A stretch of 22,753 nucleotides of DNA from Polymyxa betae (Eukaryota > Endomyxa > Phytomyxea > Plasmodiophorida > Plasmodiophoridae): assembly GCA_003693705.1 (NCBI GenBank), contig RBZT01000844.1, forward strand, positions 1 to 22,753. The letters run 5' to 3'. Each line of letters opens with the position of its first letter. Within the stretch, counting starts at the first letter, position 1. Position numbers and translations under genes: made by a program. Below the pieces are notes generated by a model that worked only from the letters and a program-made list of their open reading frames with translations, had not been told where the DNA came from and ran no database searches. Below are positions 1 through 7,458 of the stretch, piece by piece.

Positions 1-177
1 CTCCGGAAGCCCGGAACTACCCAAGCCGGCCTGGACGAGACCTTGGGGCCTGGAATCTAATTATACTAAATCATAATTCAATTGTGCTCTCAATTGTAAA
101 GCCTTTGTTCACGTAAGAGACAAACGACACAAATGATCACAATAAAGGTTTCCTTCATTGCTTGACAGAGACTCCGA

Positions 178-343
178 ATGCTTTTCTACAATATGATCTT
201 CGAGATTACGCTTCCGAGAGTAGCTGCAATTAGCATGAGAATTTATTCTGTATCCCTTGGTGTTTCTCAGGAATATGGCGCTTTAGATTGCTGGGTTTAG
301 AGAACGATCGGGCGCACAGACTGCAAACAGCCTGCAACGACAT
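178..343 (-). pseudogene. C2H2 zinc-finger remnant
   Basis: A 37-codon frame starts at an ATG at 343-341 and stops at 232-230. It holds one textbook C2H2 finger at 325-260: C-X2-C-X3-F-X5-L-X2-H-X4-H, with Cys at residues 7 and 10 and His at 23 and 28. In a different frame, 222-178 encodes the second half of another finger (YSRKRNLEDHIVEKH), aligning residue for residue with FSKPSNLKRHIPEKH of the first; its cysteine part is garbled. The frame is open for about 20 codons upstream of the ATG. Fingers of this type usually bind nucleic acid. It could be a host transcription-factor exon or a transposon-encoded DNA-binding protein; no partner gene is recognisable. The finger is certain from the pattern, its origin is unknown. 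Confidence 0.6.
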
Positions 344-490
344 CCTAGGAGATCGATGATAGCACCCACGGAGATCGATGAGAGCGGACGTCTCAGACCA
401 CACCCTTCAAAATCACTTGAAAAAATTTAGTCTGCTTTCCAGAGCGCAGCCTGCGGCGCGGCCCTGGGAGCGCTCTGTAGTCGTACGCAT

Positions 491-1065
491 CCACCCAATA
501 GATGCTTGTGGGAATGGGCCCATCAGATCACTAACAATTAATTCTCCAATATGAGAGTACCTGAAAGGGGGCGATGACTTGAATGGCTTTCGAGGCATTT
601 TTCCGAGTCCACAGGCTTCGCAAAGCGCAGGTTCTTCTGTTTTCAGGTCGATGACATACGAGTGTTTGTTGCCCAAGAATTGAACATCTTTGTGGTTTCT
701 GTGACCAAGCCTGGCGTGCCATAGGTCCATTGGCAAGGTCATGCGCTCAGAGCTTGAAAAAAAGATGAGATTTGCTTTGCTTCCGGAGCATCTCGACTGT
801 CCATGCGGTATAGGTTATCTGAACTTTTATTACTTTGCGACAAGATCTTGCCCTAAGGCTCAACGAAGTTTTCGCCGCTGAGTCTCGTCAAATAGTCGCC
901 GTTAAACAGGAACTTTAAACCATGAGAGGTGGATTGCCCGGGAGATAACAGGTTCTGGGCCAGATTTGGCACGGAAAGGACGTGTTGTAATTGTAAGATT
1001 TTTTTCGGCCACCTTGATAGTACATGATCCGGAGGCAGTAGATTTGATGACAGAGTTTTCGCCAA
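491..1065 (-). pseudogene. copia-1 protease tail and GAG-pre-integrase domain
   Basis: Two frames are used. At 1065-853 the segment LQHVLSVPNLAQNLLS is the conserved strand between copia protease and integrase. From 742 the original gag frame resumes with LWHARLGHRNH (the HH half of the integrase zinc finger) and CEACGLGK (the CC half), then SDLMGPFPQ with the first catalytic Asp of the integrase core. Homology stops near 491. Two compensating frameshifts therefore lie between about 990 and 742. The following bases to 413 keep an open frame but resemble nothing I know. Confidence 0.8.
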
Positions 1066-1555
1066 GATGGATTTCTTCTGGTGTCGGACATTGGCGAGTA
1101 TTGCTTAAACATGAAGAGTCGGAGCACATACGCACTGAGCATCCACTATCAACTAACCATGTATCGGTCTTTGCTTTTGAGGGGAGGGCAGCAAAAGCCG
1201 CAAAAACATAGGATTGAATGTTAGGGTGTTTATTGGAATCATTGATATTGTGACGAGGTTTCCATCCAGGAGGACCTAGGTGTGGATGTTGAGAGAAGCA
1301 TTCGGTGTCAGTGTGGGCTAAATGAATGTGAACACGACACCGGCCCTTCTTGAAATTGGAAACATTGGCTTGACAGACAGGTTGGCTGAAACCCTGGCGG
1401 ACTTCTTCATTAAGCAGAACAGCCGTGATTTTAGTAAGTGAAATGGTGTCGACGGCTTGAGAGTCCAAGGCCTTAGCAACGGCGGTGAACCGGCTGTCTA
1501 GGTTGGCAATGACCATTTCAGAGACAAGCTTGTCGTTGAAATCACTACCATAGCC
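902..1555 (-). pseudogene. copia-1 nucleocapsid knuckle and aspartic protease
   Basis: This continues the gag frame after the TGA at 1558-1556. At 1339-1298 it encodes a knuckle of unusual form, C-X2-H-X4-H-X4-C, where CX2CX4HX4C is usual. The protease active site W-LVDSGCS follows, with Asp-Ser-Gly at 1150-1142, in the usual copia position after the knuckle. The protease cuts the polyprotein. Near 990 the homology leaves this frame and continues in another one (see next entry), so the reading frame to its end near 902 is partly spurious. Confidence 0.8.
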
Positions 1556-1990
1556 TCAAAGTTCAAAAGCACGCTGCTCAACTTCACCAACATAATCTTG
1601 AATGGAACGGCCAGCTTGTGCACAGAGCATTAGGTTTCGTAAGCGACAAACGACGGAGGATAAAGAGGATGCATGGAACATATAATGAAGTTTCACCCAG
1701 TAATCGTGTGCAGTATCTTGTGATATGAGATGGGGTAAGACGGAATCTTCGACATTGAGCTCGATGATGCATTTTGCCTTGATGTCTACACGGTTTGAAG
1801 AGGTTGCAGGTTTTGTGTCGTCAGACTGTGTCGATTGCCCTTGACCGACCAGAGGATCGAAGGTGCGAGGATCGTATCGGATAACAGTGTCATAGTCTTC
1901 GTCTTGAAAGAGCGACATATTGCGGCGTTTTCATTGGGCGACATCATCTGCACCACGTAGCTTGGTGATGGAAATTGATTGAGTGGACAT
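1556..1990 (-). pseudogene. copia-1 gag (UBN2-like capsid), two in-frame stops
   Basis: The ATG at 1990-1988 opens a gag reading frame with a typical start (SITKLRGADD). The in-frame TGA at 1933-1931 falls where copia Gag proteins have a conserved Trp followed by Lys (Q-stop-KRR). After it the frame runs through a UBN2-type Gag domain with landmarks such as TAHDYWVKL and SIQDYVGEVEQ, to a second in-frame TGA at 1558-1556. The same frame continues beyond that stop into the zinc knuckle, so the original was one gag-pol frame. Gag would form the particle that packages the RNA. Both stops can be explained by single C:G to T:A changes, which is inference. Confidence 0.8.
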
Positions 1991-2020
1991 GGTGAGGAGG
2001 AGTTAGAATGATATGATAGA

Positions 2021-2039
2021 GCGAATGGGACTCTTAATC
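2021..2039 (-). promoter_or_regulatory. candidate primer-binding site of copia-1
   Basis: The 19 bases directly after the 5' LTR (minus strand GATTAAGAGTCCCATTCGC) are the expected minus-strand priming position. Their complement resembles a tRNA anticodon arm with a CTCTTAA loop (anticodon CUU, Lys), not an acceptor end. Priming by a tRNA cut in the anticodon region is known for Drosophila copia. The spacing to a D-stem-like GAGC is two bases longer than in a normal tRNA, so the tRNA identity is tentative. Confidence 0.4.
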
Positions 2040-2287
2040 TCTTGAAGTCGTACAGGCGGAATACTATTTCGGATTGGTTTGAGAGAAGTGTGGCCAAGGT
2101 ACCAGAATCTCTCGTGCGTAAGCACGGCCTTTAATCTACTTCAATGACAGAATACCAGCAGAAAGTCAGTGATAAGCGTGTATATATTAATGGATAAATT
2201 GGATGCTTATGTTACCTAACTATACCTTGAAGTCAGTATGGGACCTATTGGTGTCATGCTGGATGGGTATTGGATTGGAGCTCAGCA
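2040..2287 (-). repeat. 5' LTR of copia-1
   Basis: This 248-bp LTR, read on the minus strand, begins TGCTGAG and ends CTTCAAGA. It matches 10638-10884 (plus strand) throughout, with about 20 differences by hand alignment (roughly 92% identity). It is followed directly by the primer-binding site and gag, which makes it the 5' LTR. The end is GA rather than the usual CA; I place the boundary there because both copies share the sequence up to that base and the flanking TSD then matches exactly. Confidence 0.85.
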
Positions 2288-2842
2288 CTCCGAAAAAGCA
2301 TGCCATTCAGCTGGGGCACAGTGCAAGAGCAGGCATTCAACCACCTCCCTGATTGCCTCACATCGGCACCAGCCCTACGGTACCAAAAGATTTCAGTAAG
2401 ATCTTTGTGAAGGCCCATTTTTTGTCTCCTGGCTATCGGCGCCTTTTTGACGCAGTTCGGCGACGATGGTAACAAGTATCCAGTCGCCTAAGTCTCCCGC
2501 CGATGCCAAGGCAAGGAATCTACCTATTCTGCAAGAAAGGGTGGGGTAGCGCTATATTATGCAATCAAGGTCTGGCGCCAGTACCTCGAAAGCCAGCACT
2601 GCAAGATCGTCTCCGACCATCTTTCGCTCGATTTCTTGAGGAAACCGCAAGACGATGCTATGTTCAAGCGTGTCGTAAACGAGCTGAAGCACTTCACCTT
2701 CGACATCGTTTACAAAGAATGCTCACGCCATGTTGACGCCGACGCCCAATTTCGCTGCCACCCGGAACCCTGCTGCGCAACAATTCCGACATCGTATTTG
2801 ACGAACAGCATCTATTTCACGACATCATTGTCCTCAACCTAA
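2288..2842 (+). pseudogene. gypsy-3 downstream half: RT thumb/connection and RNase H
   Basis: A single frame runs from 2288 to 2842, broken only by in-frame TGA (2408-2410) and TAA (2489-2491). It starts exactly at the copia-1 LTR edge with LRKSMPFSWG, then EQAFNHL, the RNase H landmarks AIGAFLTQF, PVA-stop-VSRR, YYAIKVWRQYL, KIVSDHLSLDFL and DIVYKECSRHVDADAQ. The order matches Ty3/gypsy Pol. The first catalytic Asp region (TDAS in relatives) and the catalytic Glu (KE becomes GG in SARKGGVAL) are lost; the VSDH Asp remains. The upstream half of this same gene is at 10885-11184 on the other strand. Confidence 0.85.
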
Positions 2843-3584
2843 ACCGGAACTCGGAAATTCCTATCCCTGATGCGCAATCCGTAGAGGGAATAATTTTCCC
2901 TCCAGCTCTTTGAGGAGCCGTTGAACTTTTCCACCAAAACATTTTCCAATCTACATACAGATTCGTAAGATAGATGGAAAACCGAATCGATTGATATATA
3001 AAAATGATACGGAAATCTTCAAAGAAAAGTAAAAAACCTCACTCCAATAATTTAGGGGTTTGGAGCCAAGGAATATTCTAGGAATTGCGTTAGAGGGAAT
3101 ATTCATCCTTCTTAATTCAAAATGTTGATTGGAAGCGTCGAGGTCGATTTGTCCGGGATTCTTGGTTACAATCGGATTCTCCTGTGGGAGATGGCCTTCG
3201 TCGGCGGTGGTGCGTTTCCTGAGGCGTAGTTGACCGAACTTTGCGTCATCTCCTGCCGGCGGTGTTAGGGTCTCTCCTACGACGAGTCCTTTCTACCAGT
3301 CGGTCTGTTGTGTGGAGGAGAACCATTCACGCCTGCTGCGAGGTGCTTGCCAATTGAGCTCACGAACTGACCCAACAAACGTTGCAATGCGCGGACGTTT
3401 GGGAATCACAAATTGGACTGTGACGCTTGGTTGATAGTGTTGACTCTGAGATGCAAGACGACTTTTCGTAAACGCGTTTGTCGTCCAGCTGACCTATATT
3501 ACAACTTTAACACATTCCGAGCTGGTGCCTTTGGAGTAATTTCTGTCTGATCGGTTGGAGATTGAGGACGTTCCTGCACGGTGG
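2843..3584. other. unassigned DNA between gypsy-3 and gypsy-5
   Basis: I find no supported gene. A 7-bp hairpin (GAGGGAA with TTCCCTC, 5-base loop) lies at 2884-2902. The part from about 2900 to 3110 is AT-rich. The part from 3584 down to about 3120 on the minus strand shows broken coding-like stretches that could be the decayed pol continuation of gypsy-5, but no motif confirms it. Confidence 0.4.
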
Positions 3585-3884
3585 CTATTTCAATTTTTTA
3601 ACAGCATCGTCCCTTGTGTTGATAAAAACAACACCAGGATTCCAGTTATCAAAAAACTCCTGCAGGAATTCTGAAAAGAAGACAGTTTGTATCACCGCTG
3701 TTTCAGTTGCTGGTACGTCGCAAAGGAAGGAAGCTCTTTCTCTAATTTCAATAGGCGTAAAATCATATGTGAGTTCATCAGGCTGACCATGAAAAAGCGA
3801 ATAAAGATAAAGGCCCGAGCCGTCAAAGACCAAAAATCTACCATTACGTTTTTCAAAATCCTCGAGACCATCAACTGCCTGCAA
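3585..3884 (-). pseudogene. gypsy-5 region after the protease
   Basis: An open 99-codon stretch follows the protease after a frameshift at about 3880. It has balanced composition and looks coding (GRFLVFDGSGLYLYSLFHG, FTPIEIRERASF), but I recognise no domain. By position it would be the linker between protease and reverse transcriptase. It stops at 3585 and no reverse transcriptase follows. Confidence 0.4.
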
Positions 3885-4320
3885 AGTGTAATGTTAAAGG
3901 TGGTTCCATTGATTTGATCTGTAAACTATCATCAAGTGCTCTCAATTTATATAGAACATTACTTGAAATGATAGTAGCATCAGCTCCGCTGTCAAGAATT
4001 GCGTTACAGACCAATTTACCGTGGGCCAGTACGACGTTAAGTGTACAATCATTTTCAGATAAATTCCTGGCTATCTTCGCTATCATAATATATGCAGAAG
4101 ATTTGGATGATTTATATACTGAGCGATTAGCGGTTTCTGCTCAGCAGCCGAAGGCTTTAAAGGACACGCTTTTATAGGATGGCCAGTTTTCTCGCATTTC
4201 AAACAAGTGAGAGTAGTGCGGGCCTTCTTAATATTAGGTTTAGATGAGGATAATGAGGAGGACAAAAAAGGAGCAGGCCGCTTTCCATAACTCGGTCGAG
4301 AATATTAAAAAACATTTTCA
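3871..4320 (-). pseudogene. gypsy-5 zinc knuckle and aspartic protease
   Basis: The frame ending at 4083 carries CLKCEKTGHPIKAC, an exact CX2CX4HX4C nucleocapsid knuckle (4205-4164), preceded by a serine-rich linker. An in-frame TAA lies in the linker upstream of 4265. A second frame (4086-3871) carries the protease: NVVLAHGKLVCNAILDSGAD with the catalytic D-S-G-A at 3993-3982, followed by a hydrophobic-polar pattern typical of the flap region. The two parts overlap by a few bases in different frames. The knuckle binds RNA; the protease matures the polyprotein. Confidence 0.75.
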
Positions 4321-4332
4321 TACGTCTCAACA

Positions 4333-5058
4333 TTAATATATAACAACAACAAAACCAAACTTATCATCTTCCAGTTCCGATTGCTGCCACTGGATGAGAT
4401 CTTTCATGTGCCGCTTCAATTCAATTGGTTGAATAACTTCACAGAGAAGCCGGACATAATTTTTCGGACCATTCCTGGAAGAGAATGCAGCCTGAAAAAT
4501 ATTTGATGCAATGAGATCATCGAAATCATGGACCAGGTGTGAACTCCAGTCACGAGGAGGCAAATCCATCCTCATTTTCATAGATGAGACAGCAGTCTCA
4601 CGAATGCGATGAAACGAAGAAGCATCAGCTCTTAAATATTCATCGAATACATGGGCCAGTATCTCATCAGTGATATTCGTGCGGTTGATCCCCTCTGGAA
4701 GCTCCCGGAAATGATGATTCACCAGAAAGTTCATGAGGCTTTGATCAATCATGTGCATCATCGCCACAGGAAATGCAGAAGCACCAGCTCCACGACTTCG
4801 AGCATCTCCCAAAATATCTCGGTATCGTCGAACTTGCTTCTCAAATTCAATACTGGATTTGCGGTCCATTTTTGAAAGAACTGCAGTTTGGGTTGGTGGA
4901 AACATAACAGCCATATTAATAGCAGGCCCCATATTGACCCCATTACGGTCAATCTGCATGGCAGCACTATCACGGGCATCCCCATTTTCCCGTGTTCGCT
5001 CTTGTTGATCCATGAATGCAAAAATGTTTTCCAGAACCCCTTCAGCGATTTGTGACAT
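4333..5058 (-). CDS. gypsy-5 Gag-like protein
   Basis: An uninterrupted 241-codon frame starts at the ATG 5058-5056. The protein has a short N-terminal region rich in charged residues (QQERTRENGDARDS), then a mainly helical middle with FEKQVRRYRDI and FDEYLRADASSF, and ends near WQQSELEDDKFG. I recognise no named domain; the Gag call rests on its place directly before a retroviral-type knuckle and protease. The stop at 4333 follows a one-base frame change: another frame continues the protein (ETYENVF, then SYGKRPAPF) into the knuckle. The original product was therefore longer. Function by family: particle formation. Confidence 0.6.
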   Translation of the reverse strand: MSQIAEGVLENIFAFMDQQERTRENGDARDSAAMQIDRNGVNMGPAINMAVMFPPTQTAVLSKMDRKSSIEFEKQVRRYRDILGDARSRGAGASAFPVAMMHMIDQSLMNFLVNHHFRELPEGINRTNITDEILAHVFDEYLRADASSFHRIRETAVSSMKMRMDLPPRDWSSHLVHDFDDLIASNIFQAAFSSRNGPKNYVRLLCEVIQPIELKRHMKDLIQWQQSELEDDKFGFVVVIY

Positions 5059-5641
5059 AATAATAATAGCCTTTAGACTAAAGAAATTTCTTTGTCAGAT
5101 AGTTACGTAACGAACGTTGTAGGCAGAATAGTAGAATGAATATATTGATAAGATATTAAATCACCAGGGCCCAATCATTGGTCGAACCGATCATCTCCGT
5201 TCCGATCGCCGATAGTCCGTGACCATAAACTTTAGCGTGGTCTGCTATCCAACACAGTTATTTGAAGAAACTGCGAGGCGAAAAAAGTGGGGTCGCAGAA
5301 GATGCGGAGGACAGAAGCATTTCTCAAAAATCAAACTGAAATTCTACTATTGTTTTCGAGCTTTTATCCCAATGGGTTTTAATGCTGAAACTATAGCAAT
5401 TGATCAGTAAGTATCAAACGGTTCCAGATGACATGACCAGAAGTAATCCAAAATATATTTATTTAAATCAGTGTACGATTTAGTCAACACAATCATAGAC
5501 GTGCCTAATACCCCGTTGGTACGCGGCATCTTATGATCCAACATTTTAATCTTAAGTCGTGCTTGTTATCTTTAAAAAATAAATTGACTTACGTACGTAT
5601 TTAGCTCGTTTAAGATCGTTTGTCTAGACTCGACTCTTGAA
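5059..5641. other. unassigned DNA between gypsy-5 and copia-3
   Basis: No gene is supported. This stretch should hold the leader, and perhaps the 5' LTR, of gypsy-5 (minus strand) and the leader of copia-3 (plus strand), since both gag frames start at its edges. I found no second copy of any part of it within the window, so LTR boundaries cannot be placed. Confidence 0.4.
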
Positions 5642-6241
5642 TTGGTTCTGGGCCCAGTCAAGCTTCCCGATCCTGTCAAGATCTCTGGTCACATCAAGCC
5701 TCACCTTCGTGATGAATGTAACTTCAATCAGTGGCTGTCTGCTATTCAGCACCCAGCAATTTCGTACCGATTCAAGAAATTCTTGACTACTGCTCCTCTT
5801 CCGTCAACCGACGACGACAAAGTTGGTGTCGAGACTTGTGAACAGCTCACAGCGATTTTGTTATTAACAATGGAACCAACAGTACGTGCCCAGCTCGCTG
5901 ATATCGATCTGTGCCACCAAATCATGAAAGCACTTGCTGGACGGTATGGTGAGCCGTCACGACTCAAAGCCGCCGAAGCAAAGACTGCGTTTTGGCCTAC
6001 CAAAATCGGCCAAGTTAAGCCAGTCGCTGCATTTATTCTTGAAAAGAAACGATTAATGGAGATAGTGTCATCAACAAAGAAGCTCGATGAAGCTGATCTA
6101 ATCGACACAATCATGGCCAATTCCGCTTATTGTGTTCAAGAAATCATCGCTGTCCTACAATCAGACAGCAAACTTTCACGTGGAGCGCTGCAAACTCGCC
6201 TACAACTAGCGGAATCGGACGACAAAGTGTACGCTGCATAG
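5642..6241 (+). CDS. copia-3 Gag
   Basis: An open frame of about 199 codons ends at TAG 6239-6241. Landmarks of copia Gag are NFNQWLSAIQ near the N terminus, a middle LADIDLCHQIMKALAGRYGEP (a weak match to the UBN2 repeat), and a helical C-terminal part ending LQTRLQLAESDDKVYAA. No ATG is near the start and the frame is open upstream to about 5590, so the true start is unclear. The same frame continues past the TAG into the knuckle, so the TAG is probably a mutation in a longer gag-pol frame. Role by family: capsid. Confidence 0.6.
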   Translation: MVLGPVKLPDPVKISGHIKPHLRDECNFNQWLSAIQHPAISYRFKKFLTTAPLPSTDDDKVGVETCEQLTAILLLTMEPTVRAQLADIDLCHQIMKALAGRYGEPSRLKAAEAKTAFWPTKIGQVKPVAAFILEKKRLMEIVSSTKKLDEADLIDTIMANSAYCVQEIIAVLQSDSKLSRGALQTRLQLAESDDKVYAA

Positions 6242-6488
6242 AAAGCCACAGTCAATGTCCTTACAGGCAGACACTGCCGCCGACGCGGTCATGCCGAAAA
6301 AATGTGCTGGAAGAAGCACCCCGAGCTCAATCCACACAACAAAAAGGAATCTGCAAAGTTGCCGATGCGAATGAACAATACTCAAATCCTGCCAATACAC
6401 CATCTGATTCCGATTACATTTATCGTGCAAACTGCTGTCTCTGCAGAGGCTCATGGCAAGCCGATTCTGGCTGCACAGACCACATGAC
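6242..6488 (+). pseudogene. copia-3 zinc knuckle and protease active site
   Basis: In the Gag frame, HCRRRGHAEKMCWKKHPELNP (6272 on) is the copia knuckle with its typical CWKKHPEL tail; only one of the two N-terminal cysteines is present (ligands 6275-6307). After a frameshift between about 6400 and 6460, SWQADSGCTDHMTG gives the protease active site (Asp-Ser-Gly at 6463-6471) followed by TGA. The W-x-x-DSG-C-T-x-HMT pattern is diagnostic of copia proteases. Confidence 0.75.
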
Positions 6489-6499
6489 AGGGTGAAAAA

Positions 6500-7410
6500 T
6501 TGGTAAGAGAAACTATCGAAAACATCGTATTCCTGCTGTAACCGCAGACAACAGCCTGATATACAGTGCTGGACTCGGCCAAATCCTTGTTCGCTTTGAT
6601 CTCCCATCCGGCTCGAGAAAAGAATGGATAAACGTCCTGCACGTTCCTGACTTTGATGATACGAGGCTGAGTTCTCTGAAGCAAGCAGTCAGCAAAGGAT
6701 GGGCGATGGAGTTTCGAGCTGACCGCTGCACCATGACAGCACCAGATGAAAGCTTACTAGCTCATGGCATCGAAAAAAACGGAATGTAAAATATGTTTAT
6801 GCATCTAGAACCAGCTCATCAGATGAAAGCCTTCCTAGCTGGCGTTCCGTCGAGCAATACAGATATTAACCTTTGGCATGATCGCCTAGGCTACCGTGCC
6901 ATCCATTTCGACTGGTATCCAGATTAAGAAGTCGTCTCAACCTATTTTCGACAAAACCTTGCCCCTTAGGAAAAGCTAAACTCACACCATTCCCAAAGAC
7001 GAGTAAGGGAAGGGATAACAGCCCAGGTGAGATAATTTGACTCGACGCCTCAGGACCATTCGAAGCACTCAAATTCAACGGTGAAAGGTACTGGATCACA
7101 TTAATGGATGACAAAACACGGCATAAGAGAACGTGCGACGCTGCAACATTCATTAAGTTATATGTCACTTGGATCGAACGTAAATCCGGAATCAGAATCA
7201 AGCGTTTCATTGCGACTGTGCACCTGAGCTTGTCGCCGGACAAATGAGGGAATGGGCTGACAATCTAGAAATCGAAAATAGAGCTAATGCTCCTTACTCC
7301 TCCGAACAGAACGCAATAGAGACAGCCAGTGGTCATCTCGCCATCATGGCACGCGCTATGCTCCAGCATGCAAGGCTTCCGAAACTGTTTCTTTGCGTCA
7401 GACACCGTTA
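6500..7410 (+). pseudogene. copia-3 pre-integrase and integrase core
   Basis: The part from 6500 to 6790 holds the strand-rich linker (INVLHVPDFDDTRLSSLKQ). LWHDRLGYRA near 6871 is the HH half of the zinc finger and CPLGKAKLTPFPKTSKG near 6958 the CC half, reduced to one Cys. One frame then runs from 7036 to 7410 with LDASGPFEAL, GERYWITLMDDKTRH, the second acidic site CDCAPEL (Asp 7215-7217) and QNAIETASGH with the Glu position. A TGA at about 7033 and other stops interrupt it. The integrase would insert the cDNA. The end near 7410 is a truncation. Confidence 0.75.
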
Positions 7411-7426
7411 GAGATCGCTTTACAAA

Positions 7427-7444
7427 ACCGATTTCGAAATCGGT
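7427..7444. repeat. 18-bp perfect palindrome
   Basis: ACCGATTTCGAAATCGGT reads the same on both strands. It lies between the truncated end of copia-3 and the gypsy-2 gag start at 7459. It may be part of the gypsy-2 leader or a junction product. Confidence 0.7.
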
Positions 7445-7458
7445 GCATTTTATTCACA

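Larger units (their letters stand above)
491..2287 (-). mobile_element. copia-1: 5' portion of a Ty1/copia retrotransposon
   Basis: Read on the minus strand the order is 5' LTR (2287-2040), primer-binding site (2039-2021), gag, zinc knuckle, protease and GAG-pre-integrase, which is Ty1/copia order. Recognisable copia coding ends near 491, so integrase core, reverse transcriptase and RNase H are absent here. The outer LTR edge at 2287 abuts Ty3/gypsy coding sequence starting at 2288, and the first five bases of that flank (CTCCG) recur, reverse-complemented, beside the related LTR at 10638-10884. The copy carries in-frame stops and at least two frameshifts, so it is dead. Confidence 0.85.
3585..5058 (-). 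mobile_element. gypsy-5: gag and protease of a decayed LTR retrotransposon
   Basis: On the minus strand the order is a Gag-like protein (5058-4333), a CX2CX4HX4C knuckle (4205-4164), an aspartic protease with DSGA (3993-3982), and a conserved-looking stretch to 3585. This gag-knuckle-protease order is that of LTR retrotransposons; the protease form suggests Ty3/gypsy. No LTR, reverse transcriptase or integrase is recognisable next to it, so the copy is truncated. Three frame changes separate the parts. Confidence 0.7.
5642..7410 (+). mobile_element. copia-3: gag to integrase of a Ty1/copia retrotransposon
   Basis: Order on the plus strand: Gag (5642-6241), zinc knuckle (6275-6307), protease DSG (6463-6471), GAG-pre-integrase (LWHDRLGY, near 6871) and integrase core (to about 7410). 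This is copia order. Reverse transcriptase and RNase H are missing; the element stops just before an 18-bp palindrome and the gypsy-2 gag. Several in-frame stops and frameshifts show it is dead. Its sequence is distinct from copia-1 and copia-2. Confidence 0.8.

Noticed and set aside
902-1211. Plus-strand and other overlapping open frames across copia-1, gypsy-1 and gypsy-2 as separate genes
   Set aside because: They are shadows of recognised retrotransposon frames on the other strand or in other frames and show no domain of their own.
1556-1933. Genetic code in which TGA means Trp
   Set aside because: Some TGA stops do sit at conserved Trp sites, but TAA and TAG stops are equally common in the same genes, another TGA fits Arg better, and the intact gypsy-1 pol contains no in-frame TGA.
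2010-2042. Partial tRNA-Lys gene on the plus strand
   Set aside because: Only an anticodon-arm-like segment is present, without acceptor or T arms, and the D-stem spacing is wrong. Its position directly after a 5' LTR makes a primer-binding site the better reading.
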